DNA of 64,000 bases from Vitis vinifera. Lineage: Eukaryota; Streptophyta; Magnoliopsida; Vitales; Vitaceae. The notes beneath the pieces were generated by a model, which searched no databases, was not told where the DNA came from, and saw only the letters and a program-made list of their open reading frames with translations. The translations under genes and the position numbers were made by a program. The stretch covers positions 2,078,501-2,142,500 of the forward strand of contig NC_081813.1 in the NCBI RefSeq assembly GCF_030704535.1, written 5' to 3'. Positions 36,865 through 48,700 of this stretch are shown one piece after another. Within the stretch, counting starts at the first letter, position 1. Every line of letters starts with the position of its first letter.

Positions 36865-37188
36865 ATGGCCTACCCCCCTCATAAACCATGGTGGTATTTT
36901 AAAATTACTGAGAAATTGAAAACACTACCCACCTCTCACAGCATTGTCTCCATAAGAAACAGTAATCCACTCATCCTCGGGATTGAATCCCACTTGCACC
37001 CACATCAGGTGTCAAACAGCATCTCTTTCTTTTCTGTTTTCTTCCAAAAAAAAAAACCCCAGAAAATATATACAATGTATATGCAGATAGATGTCACCAT
37101 GTCAAGCTACGCTTCACCATCTCTGCACTTCTCAAGAATCTTTCCATGGGAAGAATCCAATGCTTTTGTACCTACTGCATATCCTTAA
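36865..37188 (+). other. Doubtful 107-codon ORF with a TATA box and good start context
   Basis: The ATG sits in AACCATGGCC, an A at -3 and G at +4, and CTATATAAGC lies about 50 bp upstream. The product (MAYPPHKPWWYFK...) has no domain I recognise, and its middle (FFSVFFQKKKP) comes from a homopolymer-rich stretch. It lies downstream of the IDD gene on the opposite strand. It may be a lncRNA or a chance frame, and I would not call it a gene without transcript evidence. Confidence 0.2.
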
Positions 37189-37747
37189 AGCTTTATGTAT
37201 ATTTATAAGTATATTCAAAGTTCACAACTTGGGAGAAAGCTTTGGTTCCACCTAGTGGGTGGGCTTATTGTTTGTTAACTGAGAAATTTATTTGAAATCC
37301 TCTTCAAACTAGTTGATTAATTAGGAGAGTGGTATGGTGGAAGCCATTAATTTTCTTACCAGCATGCAGCACTGCATGGATCATTTGGGTGTTTGTCATG
37401 TGTTACCTTCTGAAAAATCTGATATTTTATACTAAAATTGGATTCTTTCTGATGTATTTAAGTAGCAGTAGTGCATGAAATTAAGAGCAGGGCACATCAA
37501 CAAGATGAAGCCACTGTTGGAGAAGTTGCTATAGGGGGTCTCCTTTTGCAGGTCTTGTTATTGAAGATGTAGAATTACAGACATTTGATCAATCTAAAGG
37601 AAAAAGGGGGAAAGGGGATAAGAGGATAAGATAGAAATATAAGGAATTTTCGAGGTCCTTCCCTTTGGGAAGATTGAAACTATAGAGAACAAAGGAGGAA
37701 AAAGGAGAGGAGAGAAAATTGAATGAGGGAAAGGTTGAATGTAGGAG

Positions 37748-38925
37748 CTAACCTTGCCATGGCTTTTGGGTCTGATTCTGATGATCATGGGGAGAGGTGT
37801 TCATGCAGGTTCCAAGGCCAGCTATACTGAGAATGTCGCTGTGGGAGAGAGCTCTTAGACCCAGAAAATCTCTTGTCAAACCATCATTTCCAGCACCACC
37901 ACTGCTATGGTGGGTGGTGGCGGTGGTGGTTGTTGATTTTGATGGAAGAGTTTGGTGGAGATTGTTGCCATTTTTCCTTGAATTCAGCATACCACCAAAA
38001 GCATCTTCAAAGGAGGAGGAGTCAAACCCAGTTGCAGAAGACAGAGAAGTCATCATGTCTTGAAGAAGAAGAGAAGGAGATGGAGCACCACCACCTGGGC
38101 CTGTAGCAGCAGCTGCAGCTGCAGCAGCAGAAGGAACTGCAGCAGCTTTATTCCCAAAAGGGGCCAAGCCTTGGACAAACCCACCACCCATCTCTTCACG
38201 TGAAGACAAATTCAACCCAAAACCAGTTGTATTGTTACAAGAGTGATCAGCAGACACGTGAGCTTGGTGGGGTCTGATCATGGCTGGTGGTGAAGCACCA
38301 GAACCACCAGTAGTCTTGCTCATTGTTGCACCCATTTGAGCTGCCTTTTGCAGTAATGCAGTAGCAGACATGTGTGGGGAGAGTGTTGGATGGTATGGAG
38401 GAAGAGTGGGGCCAAGGCTAGGGTTAGGGTTAGGGTTTTGAATGTCATGGAGAGCCAAATCTTGGGTTGTCTGTGTGAAGTCATGGTCTAACCTTGTTGG
38501 GAACAATGAAGAAGATGATGAAAGCCATGGTGGTACCACCTCAGACCTTATACTGAAACTTTGCTGCTCTTTCTTCATCTGAAATGCATGGAAATCATGG
38601 TTGCTGTTGAATTGTTGTTGTTGCTGGAGGCTCATCTGAGAATGAGAATGGGGTGTTGATGATGATGGCCCTGCAGCAGCTTGTGAGGAAAGTAGAACTG
38701 GGTTCCCAGTGATTGCCCTTGCACTCTCCTCTGCCAAAGCATCACAGAAAGCTCTGTGAGTTATGAAACTATCCCTCCTGCAACCCAAAAAAAAGCAACA
38801 TCCATCATAAAGTGGCAACACACATTGCTCATCAGCTCCTCTCTACTTCCATTCCTTTTCACCAAATGGGCTAAAGCCTAGTAGTCCATATTATCTGCTG
38901 TAATTAAAATTATCCACACATTACC

Positions 38926-38976
<51 letters not shown>

Positions 38977-39855
38977 CCTCTCTCTCCCTAGGTGGTGTTG
39001 TCTTCTAGGGGCATTGTCAACATATGTGTATATATAATAAGGTGATTTTTTTTTTCTTGTTTCCAATAATGATCTGAGTTTTGATGACTGCTCTTTAATG
39101 GAATTGAAGTCAAGCGTTCCCATATATTTATATAGTTTTCCTAAAATGATTTTTTTTGGGGAGGTGTTAGTTACCTTGAGAAAAGGGTTCCACAGTCACA
39201 TCTGTACTCTCTAGTGCCACAAGTCTTGGAGTGAGCTTTCCAGTCTGATTGAACTGCATACCTCTTTGAGCACTTGTCACATTTCCACTTCTTCTCACCA
39301 TGCTTTCTGCAAAAGTGCTTCTTGATTCCTGTCAGGTCCCCTAGAGCTCTTGATGGGTCATGGTGCACACAACTGGCTTCTGGGCACACATACACCTTCT
39401 TCCTCACCTCTTTGCTTGTTCTTTGCTTCAGTTTCCATGGAAGATTATGCCCTCTTCTATGAAGCTGAAGATTCTGGTCCCTCTGGAACCCTTTGTTGCA
39501 GATCTCACACACAAATCTGTTTGTTGCCATGAGTGTTTTGGGTGACAAAGCTATCACTTCTGCATCTGGGTCTGATCCAATACCAAGAAAAATGAACCAA
39601 TAAATAAATAAATAAATAAATCTATCAAGCCCCATCAAAGAAATAAGAGACACAATCATGGAATAAAGAAAATGGTGTGGAACCTGGGTTTCCTGGCAGG
39701 TTTCTCTTCTTCTTCACTGAAGGCTGAGCTTGAACTTGAGCTTGAGCTTGATTTGGTGGAGCAAAGTATTGTTGTTGAGGATACATGGGGGCAGTTTCAG
39801 CTCTATTTCCAGAAGAAACACTTGCTTCACCAGATGCTGAAGTCAAATTAGACAT
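37748..39855 (-). CDS. IDD7: INDETERMINATE-DOMAIN C2H2 zinc-finger transcription factor, IDD7-like
   Basis: Nuclear DNA-binding protein of the plant IDD family. Exons 39855-39684, 39571-39175 and 38777-37748 join in frame to 532 residues. A KKKRNLPGNPDPDAEVIALS basic/NLS segment precedes the ID domain: finger 1 C79-H99 (C2H2), finger 2 C120-H148 (C2H2), finger 3 C155-C175 and finger 4 C182-C201 (both C2HC). The C-terminal half is low complexity (poly-Gln, NPNPNP, poly-Ala, Ser/Thr/His) with the two conserved IDD motifs MSATALLQKAAQMGA and TRDFLGLRALSHSDILSIAG. The start MSNLTSASGEASVSSGNR and the TRDFLGL...C(M/L)NTS ending match Arabidopsis IDD7 (At1g55110) as I recall it. The frame has a stop 13 codons upstream and no earlier ATG, so 39855 is the start in this exon. 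Family certain; subgroup likely. Confidence 0.94.
38418..38439 (+). repeat. Telomere-like repeat inside the IDD coding sequence
   Basis: CTAGGGTTAGGGTTAGGGTT is three units of the plant-type TTAGGG core in the plus orientation; on the coding strand it is CCCTAA repeats encoding Asn-Pro three times. It is short and in frame, so it is a codon repeat rather than telomeric DNA. Confidence 0.9.
38930..38967 (+). repeat. (TC)n microsatellite in IDD intron 2
   Basis: About 19 TC units followed by interrupted CT tracts to 38997, in the intron 38778-39174. Confidence 0.9.
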
Positions 39856-42800
39856 GTTCTCTTCCACCACAACTGGCTGTTGATGATGATATTATTGTTG
39901 GGCTATCAGACCTTTTATCATCTTAATCCTAGGATTGCATCATGTGCCATGGATTTGAATCCTAGTGTTTCTTTGTCTCTCTCATTCAGATCTAGAAACA
40001 AACCTAAACCAACCTAGGAAAAGCTAAACATGGTAAGAAAGAAACACTTTGAGAGAGAGAGAGAAAGAGGGGGGGGGGGGGGGGGGGGGGTGTGGAGGGA
40101 GGGAGGGAGGTGGAGAAGCAGCTGAATCTGATATCTTGCCTCCAACCCAAAAATTATAAAACCATGAACCACCTATCTGATGTCTTCTTCCTCTCTTTGG
40201 CCTCAACCCAAGAGACAATTTTCGTTTTTACAATACACAAAAGAAGAGAGACATCAGTTTTCAGACCCTCCAACTACTTTTTTTCTTCTTCAATATGTTT
40301 CTATACTACCAAGCTTGCCAATACCAAGAAAATCCCACAACATCCACACAAATATGAACAAAAAAACACTAGACCCAGTTCTCAGAAACTCTATACAAAG
40401 ACAGAGAGAGAGAGATAGAAAGAGAGAGAGAGAGAGAGAGATGTGGATGAGAAAGGGGATACCTCTGAAATCCTCCACCAGTCCAAAACCACAACCCAAG
40501 AGAGGAACCCTACGGCTAACTCTGACGTTGCACTTTCTGTCTTTTCCTTTGGTCTCTTCTCACATACACCCACAAAAAATCTCAACTTTTTCTTTATTGC
40601 ATTTTCCTTTTAACAAAGTATAATCTTCTGCTAACAACTTTTGTTTAATCCCCCACCTTTCCCTTCTCTCTTTCAAAAGTAAGAACCCCCCAAAGAAAAT
40701 TGAAAAAACAAATATATAAAAGCAACCATGTAAAAAAGCCACAATGATTTGTGTTTTTATAGGGGAAGGGGAAGAGATCTCAAGATGTCAAGATGCTATG
40801 GCTGATTTGTATATATATTTTACATCATGGGTAGTAGACCCCTTCTCAGCTTTCTACATTTACAGTGTCGACATGATTGAATCATTGATTAAAATTCTAA
40901 CAGCCATGAGTCCTATGCTCCTCCTAAAAGTTGGTTTATTCTTTTTGCTCTTAAATTCCAGCCCCCCTTTACTTTCCATTCTCTCATTATTTCTCACTAA
41001 CCAAACGCCATTATTACCAAAAGGACTACCCTAGCTTCAAACCCCTTTTGCATGGCTTCTCAGATTAAAGTTCAATTTCAAGATCATACCCATCTGGCCA
41101 TGAGCCCCAAGCTATCCCAATCTCTTGGTCCCTCATCATCATTCAAAATCATCGTGAATGTCATTGTTTGCAGCTGGTAATCATCATGAAGTTTGAGAAA
41201 ATGTGGTCTCTTGTGAAAGCAATATGAGCCATGCAACTATTCAAAGTAGCAGACTAGAATTTGATCGCATAAATGTATATTATTCATTGACTCACAGCAT
41301 TGGTGGGGCTCATTCCTTCTCATTTTTTTCAAGTGGACGGATATTTTCCGTCCCAATTGTACATATATTCTCCGTTTTGTGCTTAAAACATGTTAAGAGG
41401 AACTCATATATTCCTTCTTATTTTCTCACTTGGATTACCTTTTCCCACATGCATTATAATGAGTCGATTTAAAATGGGTTTACATGGTTAAGAGGACCAC
41501 ATAGTCATATATCTTGATGAATTTTTTTTCTTATCTAATATAAAATATCACAATCACCCCATACTATACATAGTACAACCCATATGGAACTAAACAAACT
41601 CAAACACAGGGATTAAAGATCGGATTTGATATCATTTGTTATGATCTATTCTCAGTCATGTAGAATTATGCATTTTGGACCAAAGTAATCATCGCAATTT
41701 TAAAATGTGTCTACATGTTTAAGAAAAACACACGTAAATACGTACTACTTTTGGAGATAAAACAAATCATAAAAATAAAGGAATCTGAATTATTGGCAAT
41801 TTTGTTACAAAAATGGTAATGTCAGTGTTATTTTTAGATTAACAATAAGAGAACAAATGGAGGTACATTGTCTTTGTGTTTGTTCCTGTTTTCTATCGGT
41901 TTGTGTTGCCTCTTACACTATGGGATTCTTTTTTTTTTTTTTAAAAAAAAAGAAGGTAACAATACATTATTGTTTATGTTTTGTCATTTTCTTGTTTTAT
42001 TCTTCAATGATTTAGTTTTTGATATGGGATCTTGCTCAACCCCAAGTCTCAATATGCTCTCCCAGCTCATCACCATCTTTATAATATAGCAAAAATGTTT
42101 TTAAAAAGTTAATAAAAAAATTAAAAAAACAAAACAAAACAAAAGCATTAGGGCAATGCTCCCATGTGTGTCATGCATGCAATACACTACATGCGACGGG
42201 GTTTTAGTCGCATGATCGATGGATCATGGACAATGATTCTAGGGTGTCATCATCGCTGCCATCAAAATCTCGATCAAAATCCAATGGCTAATAACTCAAT
42301 GGAGGGTCATCATCGATAGACAAACATATATTCACCTATGTGAAAAACATTTTGGTTTTTCGGTACGTATAAAGGCATCTCATGTGATATATTCCTCTTC
42401 CATGAATGAGACTTTAGAGCTAAAAGGGAAGGTGTGAAATGGGGTTCATTGATGGTGTGCTTAGACATCCATGGTATATTTTTTGGTGGGGATGGGCCAA
42501 CTTAAATAGACCAAAATATAATTTATTAATTAATTAAACATAAGACTAATTACATTTAGCAACACTAATAGTACAATATGTCACATTCTATGATTGGGCA
42601 TGACTAAAAAAAATTGAGAAATGAGATACAACCATCATATTTTAAGGAGGATAAAGTGGCGATAGCTCGCTTCAAAAATCTAAGGTGTTAATATTCCATT
42701 CTCACATGAAAGCTTGAAGCAAAAATGCAACAAGAAGTGGACATCACTTATTAAATATAAATAAGCTAATTTTATATCTTAATCAAAATTAAGTTATTGT

Positions 42801-43259
42801 CTAGAAAGTTAGAATCTATTAATATAATAAAGAGATGTCAAGTCGATCAATGAGTCTATCATATTAGTAAATGATAAAAATTTATAAAAAAAAATAAAAT
42901 AAAAAGTCTTTTCATCGTGTTACATTGACTAATTGTAGCTTCCAACATGCATTTTATATATCCATGAAAGTGATGATGGAAAATGACTAATTTGCAAGTG
43001 TCAAGCAAATAGAATAATATTTTAATTTTTTTTTTTATAAATTACTAATGGAGTAAAAGACACTTTATCATGATCGAATAAGTATTTTATTTATTTTGTC
43101 ATTTTCCACCACTTATGAGAATGAAATAAAACCAAAATCATTATATAATAAAAATTATTATTATTATTATTATTTGATTCTTTCACTTTCACTCAAAATT
43201 ATTTAATTAGAAAAAAAAGGGAAAAAAAAAACTTCTGATTCCGGTCAAAATCAGTGGCA
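39856..43259. other. IDD leader/promoter and spacer
   Basis: The leader of the IDD gene contains GA tracts (40051-40068, 40402-40440) and a G22 run (40069-40090). The mixed-composition region 40100-41100 is probably promoter. From about 41200 to 43259 I see no gene and no clear repeat. Short open frames here lack start context and domain content. Confidence 0.45.
40069..40090 (+). repeat. Homopolymer G22 upstream of the IDD start
   Basis: Twenty-two consecutive G residues 214-235 bp upstream of the IDD ATG, so C22 on the coding strand. Long G runs are rare in AT-rich plant DNA; they can fold as G-quadruplex and are prone to sequencing error, so the true length is uncertain. Confidence 0.85.
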
Positions 43260-43980
43260 TGAAGGGCAAATGAGCCCAAAAGGGAAATTCCATTTCACGT
43301 ATCTGATTGGTCTGTGACATAACTCTGTAAGCCATTGGTGATTATATCACCACCTCTCAACCCGTCCATGCACCAAGCCTTCACGAGAAGGCACATGAAC
43401 AGAACGTGGGTCCCACTCTAAATGATTGATTGAGTCAGTGGCCCCCACTGATCCTACTCCCCTGCGCCTCACTCCCATCGTTCTCAATGTATCCACGGTA
43501 ACCATTTGACACGTTATCGAAAAGGGTCATCGTCGCCACGTGTACGTGGAGGATAAGGGGATCCATGGAGAGCAGTGCGGGTGAAGAGCACCGTAGTGGT
43601 CCCGTGTTTCCCGCCACCCACGGTCTGCTGCACCCGTGACTAGGAGCCGTACCTGAAGCGACAATCACATGTGGCGAGAGACGATTGGACGAGAGTGGAA
43701 CTGTCAAAGGCTGAGTGCGTGATTGTACCAGAACCTCCCTCTGACAGCTGAAAGAGAAGGAGGCGAAATTCCTTTTGACACCTGTCATCCATTTTTCTTA
43801 TTATTTTTTATTTAATTATAGTTTTTTATTACAAATAAATTGATTTTGGAGTGCACGTGGGGGCCACGTGACAGGGACGTGATAGACGCTAACCCAAGTG
43901 GGGGTGGCTACGAGCCGAAGACCCATGACTCCACGTGGGTCAACCATGGAAGTTTATTTCAGTAGTAGGCGGCTGAAATA
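43260..43980. promoter_or_regulatory. GC-richer island with clustered G-boxes
   Basis: In otherwise AT-rich spacer, this stretch is GC-richer and has four perfect CACGTG hexamers at 43537-43542, 43854-43859, 43865-43870 and 43932-43937, plus other ACGT cores (ACGTGG 43544, AACGTGGG 43403). CACGTG is the core bound by bZIP and bHLH factors (light, ABA, PIF). No gene start is obvious beside it; the nearest are the IDD ATG 3.4 kb to the left and the 3' end of the hydrolase 1.8 kb to the right. It could be a distal enhancer, a lncRNA promoter, or a remnant of a lost gene. Confidence 0.4.
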
Positions 43981-45735
43981 ATTTTGGAATTTAGCGTAAT
44001 ATTATTAATAAAAATAATTTATTCAATCGAAATCCTAAATATCGTTACAAGGTTCTAAGATAACTTGACTAAGAAATAATATTCTAAATTCTCGTAGAAA
44101 ATTTTGGTAAAATTAGAGATTCTTTATTAAGTTCCGTGGCAAATTTTGTAAATATTTAAATAATTTTATTTTTAAAAAAGGAAAAAAAAAAAAAAAAGCC
44201 TTGTGGCATGAATGGTAGAAAAAATATTGATTTTTTGTAGCAGCCCATGTGGGATTTAAGGCAAATAAAAAATTACTATACCCCAACCCTATAAAATAAA
44301 GAATATTTAGGACTAAGAGAAGAATTTTATCACCAATATTTTTTTTTTTTTAATTGAAAGAGATTTGTGGTTGGAATTGGCATCTACCTATCTTGTCTTT
44401 TTTAAAAAGTTAAGAAAAAAAAAAAAAACAACCTTAATATTAGCAAATTTGCATGACCTTTGAGGTGGATAAGATGAACATGGTGACAAAGGATGAAAAA
44501 TATCTCCACTGCTTTTAGCATGATAAATTGTCCTATATATATAAAAGTAAAATCGAAAAACTAGATAAATTGATTCAAATCAATCAAAATCGATTATATA
44601 AGTTGATTTTCAATAATAAACAAAAATCTGTTTGATTTGAAAACCGATTTGGTTGATTTGATACTTTTTGATCGATATTTTTAAACTTATATATAATTAT
44701 TTAATATTTAATAAGTTTTATTTTTATATTAGGTTTTATTAAGAAATTAATTGTTTTTATATTATAGTCGAATTAATTCTAAATGCATCTAATGTAATTT
44801 TAGCATTAAATTCAAGTTGATTTCAATTAATTTTAAAAACAAATTAGACTTAAAAATGTGTTTGAGAGTGATTCTAGAAAGCGTTTTTAACATTTCAAAT
44901 ATTAATATCACTTCCAAACGGGTTTTTAAGGACATAATATAAACTCAAATTAATGGACTTTGAGCTCAAAACAAATACAAATATACAATTAGATTGAGGA
45001 TTAAAAAAAGTTATTAAGTTGGATCAAAACCGAACCAAACCCACCTCAAAACATAATTTTACGAGAATTTATAATGACTATCCTGTAATTTAAAAAAAAA
45101 ATAAAATTAAACCGAAGTTCGATAGTAATATGGACTTCTCTAGATTTCTAAATGTATCACAAAAATAACAAAAAGTACATCTTTCTTCTTTTCCAGCAAC
45201 CATGCCAATGTTCCATATGATGATTTCAGAAGTTGAATGGAATTATCCAAAGGTTCACTGTGAAAGTTCCTCTTCCTCTCTATTCCTAACAAGAAATCCC
45301 ATTGATTGTTCAGATATCTACCATTTTATCGATCGGTTTTGGGTTTATGCAGAAGGGAGCTAGCATGGAAGGAAAATGGCAGGACTGATTGAACCAGAGG
45401 TGGAAGGAGAAGGGAGAAGGGAAGGCTAAGAAGTATGTGTCTTCAAGCTTTGTTCATCCGGATCATTGTTTGATCCATTTTCAAGTTAGCTGATAGACAG
45501 ATTCAGACTAGGATCAAGAAGAGAACAAAATGGATGATTTAGTCTGAGAGATAAATCATCTCATCATTTCATGTATGCAGCAATGCAGAAAATGTTTACA
45601 GGGGCAGAGCTCAACCCAGGAGGAGATTTCTCACACAGAGCGAAAACTCAACAATTATCATTTTGAAATACAGACATTGAATTAGGTTTATTTAGAAAAT
45701 AATGGCTTGATGAAAGAAAATAGAACTTGAAAGGG
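43981..45735. other. AT-rich spacer
   Basis: No gene or clear repeat is seen. The last ~500 bp (45200-45735) is less AT-rich and probably includes the 3'-UTR of the minus-strand hydrolase. Confidence 0.4.
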
Positions 45736-48700
45736 CTAGAGCGTTACTGGCACACGAAGCCCGTCGTAGCTCAGTTGCACATCCAGACCCTCTGTCTTCT
45801 TCAGTTTCTCAAGATCTTCACTCACTTTCTCATGATCCATCAGGTGCATCATACCTTAACAAAATTGAAAAAACAAGATAAAATTTCAACTTTTGGTATT
45901 CAGCTTTTTTGATATGATGATATAGAAGCATCAAGATTGAAGCATCTGGGATGTCAAGTGATCAACAGACATGATAAGATTGGAAGAACAGGTATGGGAA
46001 CTAAAGAAGAATAAAGTTTCCTCAAGAAAATGTCAGAAAATGTACCAGTGAATAATGTTCTCTTTGGTTGGATCTTTCGAACTTCATCTAAAGCCTAGAA
46101 AATAATCACAAATTTGAAACCTGATTATGATGATTCGTAAAAAATTCATATAAAAGAAAAATAATATGTAATTAGATGAAAAGGGTTCACTCTAGGAAGT
46201 CCAAAATGTGTTGCTGAAGAACGATCTGGCCTTAGAGCATCCTGAAGAAATAATATCAACAGTAATCATGATCATGTATATCTCAAAAATAAGTGGCCAT
46301 GCCATTAGAGAAGCAGAGAGAGAGGGAGGGAGAAAGAAGCACCAGAACAAGGATTTCGCAGTTCTTCAGAAGCGGATAAGTTTCTTCGGGTATTTCACTA
46401 ACGTCACTGAAATCATAAACATATAAGCAAAAAGTTTAGCACTGAAATCCTGATGAGAATTGAGCTATTATAACCATAATGTATACCATCACATTTGCCA
46501 GAAACTTGTGATTTTTAAAAGCATTACCTAATGTAGCAAATATTACCAAAACGAAAACCAAGGGAACGGTAACCAGGGCCATGCCACACTGGTAAAGGGA
46601 TAACCTGAAGCACAAAAAACATAAATGCAACAGACAGTAAATAGATGAAAAGGTCACATGACAATTTGGCAGAGTAGATTTGAAACAAGAAATCAGCTAA
46701 GTTCCCTCTAAAAGTAATTGATGAGACTTTACATTAGGGTGGATTTTGAATGGGACTAACTTCTGAAAAGTTACAAACGGACCAGTCCTGTAGAGCCTAA
46801 ATTCAGCAAAAGTTTAACTGAGGTGACCTACACAAAATTTTGGCATGTTTTGGGAACTACTACATGAGACCAGTCCAGCTTTCAGCAGGAACGAAGGCAG
46901 GGACTTGTATATATGTGTGTGTGTGTAGATCAAAACAATTTTTTTTAAAAAAAGAACAAAACAAAACATAATACATAGTTGGAACCTTGGTCACTATCAA
47001 CAAGCCAATTTTTCCAATTTACCAAACAGACCAGAATTATTTTAGCCCTTTAAGTAGCATAAACCCAGGCAGAAAGCTTAATGGAATCCTCAGCCAATGC
47101 ATTGTCAGTACCTTGGGTTGGGATTGACTAGAGATAGCTTAACCAATGATCCATTTTTCAAAATATATCATGCATTAGAAAGTTCATGATTCACCAATTC
47201 AAACTGGCATATTTCCGGGTCAGCCAGATCAAATTGCCCTACATCATCCTGTGCTTCATTTTCCAGCTTATCCCTCCCTGATTCTTGTAGATATAACATT
47301 GAAGGAGATAATTATATGGGATATAAACTTGATAGTTTTCTTACTTCTGGAGTTTCTTGAGGGGCATTTTGACAATGTAGTCAACACACTACCTCATTCA
47401 CATTTTACTAGGTCAGGAGATAAAATTACTCAAACCCATTAGCTAGCATATAATAACCTATAACATTTTGGCATTCCATAGTTTGGGTATGAAAAGAAAA
47501 TCCACTTCAATGTCAAGAAAATGACTGACCTTCAGATCATGTACAATGAATGGCTCCTCATGAATGATATTAAATTGCAACTCCGAGACAGCAGCACCAG
47601 GGATGATCACGCTTGTGTCCACTAAATAATAATGAGTCTTCTTCATCACCTGAAATTATTTTGAGAACAATTATACAACATATACAGTCTACTAGAACCT
47701 GCAGGATGTCAACATGCAGGATGTCAACATGCCTTAAAATAATTACTAGATAGGATATCTACTTGTTCACAACATATTATTTTTGCAGTGTAGTGAAGTA
47801 CTCTGATGATGATTGGGTGATGAAGTTATAATTAAAAAGCCATTCCTAGTCAATGTGGAAATTGATGTAAAGTTGTAGGAGAAAGGTGGATTCCTTCAAT
47901 CCTCAAGTCTACCATCTTTTTCATGTCGGCCATTCCTCGTCTATGTTAAATTATCTGATTCATCTTCAGTGAATATAAGTTAATAGATTATCCATGAATT
48001 TCAGAAAGGTATCAGTTTTCGTGAATTTCTGGAAAGTAAAATTAATTCAAAAGTTGAATTTAGACCTCAAAATCACGTGGTGCTACATAAATTGGAATGT
48101 GGGGTTGGACATTGTTTGTCCAGTCACGAAGATCATCAAGACCTGGACAAAAAACAAAGAAACTTCACTGCTGGATCCCATAAAAATTTCTTAGTTGAAA
48201 AAGAAATATTAACGCACTATGATGCTAATAATTCATATAATAACATTAGAAAGTGTTAACACCAGAGACCTCCAATTGCATCAGCATGAGAATGAGTAAT
48301 AATAACCGCATCAATTGTTCTTATCCTGACAGAAATGCAACTAGTTACAAAAGGCAAATACATATGATGGAAGACAAAACAATAGAACAGAATCTGCAGA
48401 ACACCACCAATTTTAACATTTCAACAGTCTTAGAATATATGAACACCCTAGTATTTGAACAAATGCGATTGAAAATTGCTTCACTGACAGAAAATACAAC
48501 AGTCCTGTGGCATAAAAAGATCTAAGGTAAAATTTATAAGCCATCCTCAAACGAGGATGGTACTAGGGATCTCAAAAAATTAAGAACAAAAGCAATTGTT
48601 AGCATGGAAAACTACAATAGAGATAAGTTTGAAAGAGAGAGAGAATCAGAAGTTCAGTTCCATGTTTCAGTGCTGACATTTTATATTATGAGTTTCCACA

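Noticed and set aside
39856..39870. Start of the IDD protein at a GTG five codons upstream (VEEN)
   Set aside because: No ATG exists there and a stop lies upstream in frame; an AUG start at 39855 is standard.
43435..43788. 117-codon open frame in the GC-richer island
   Set aside because: No domain, no start context, and open frames are expected by chance where GC is higher. The G-box content explains the island better.
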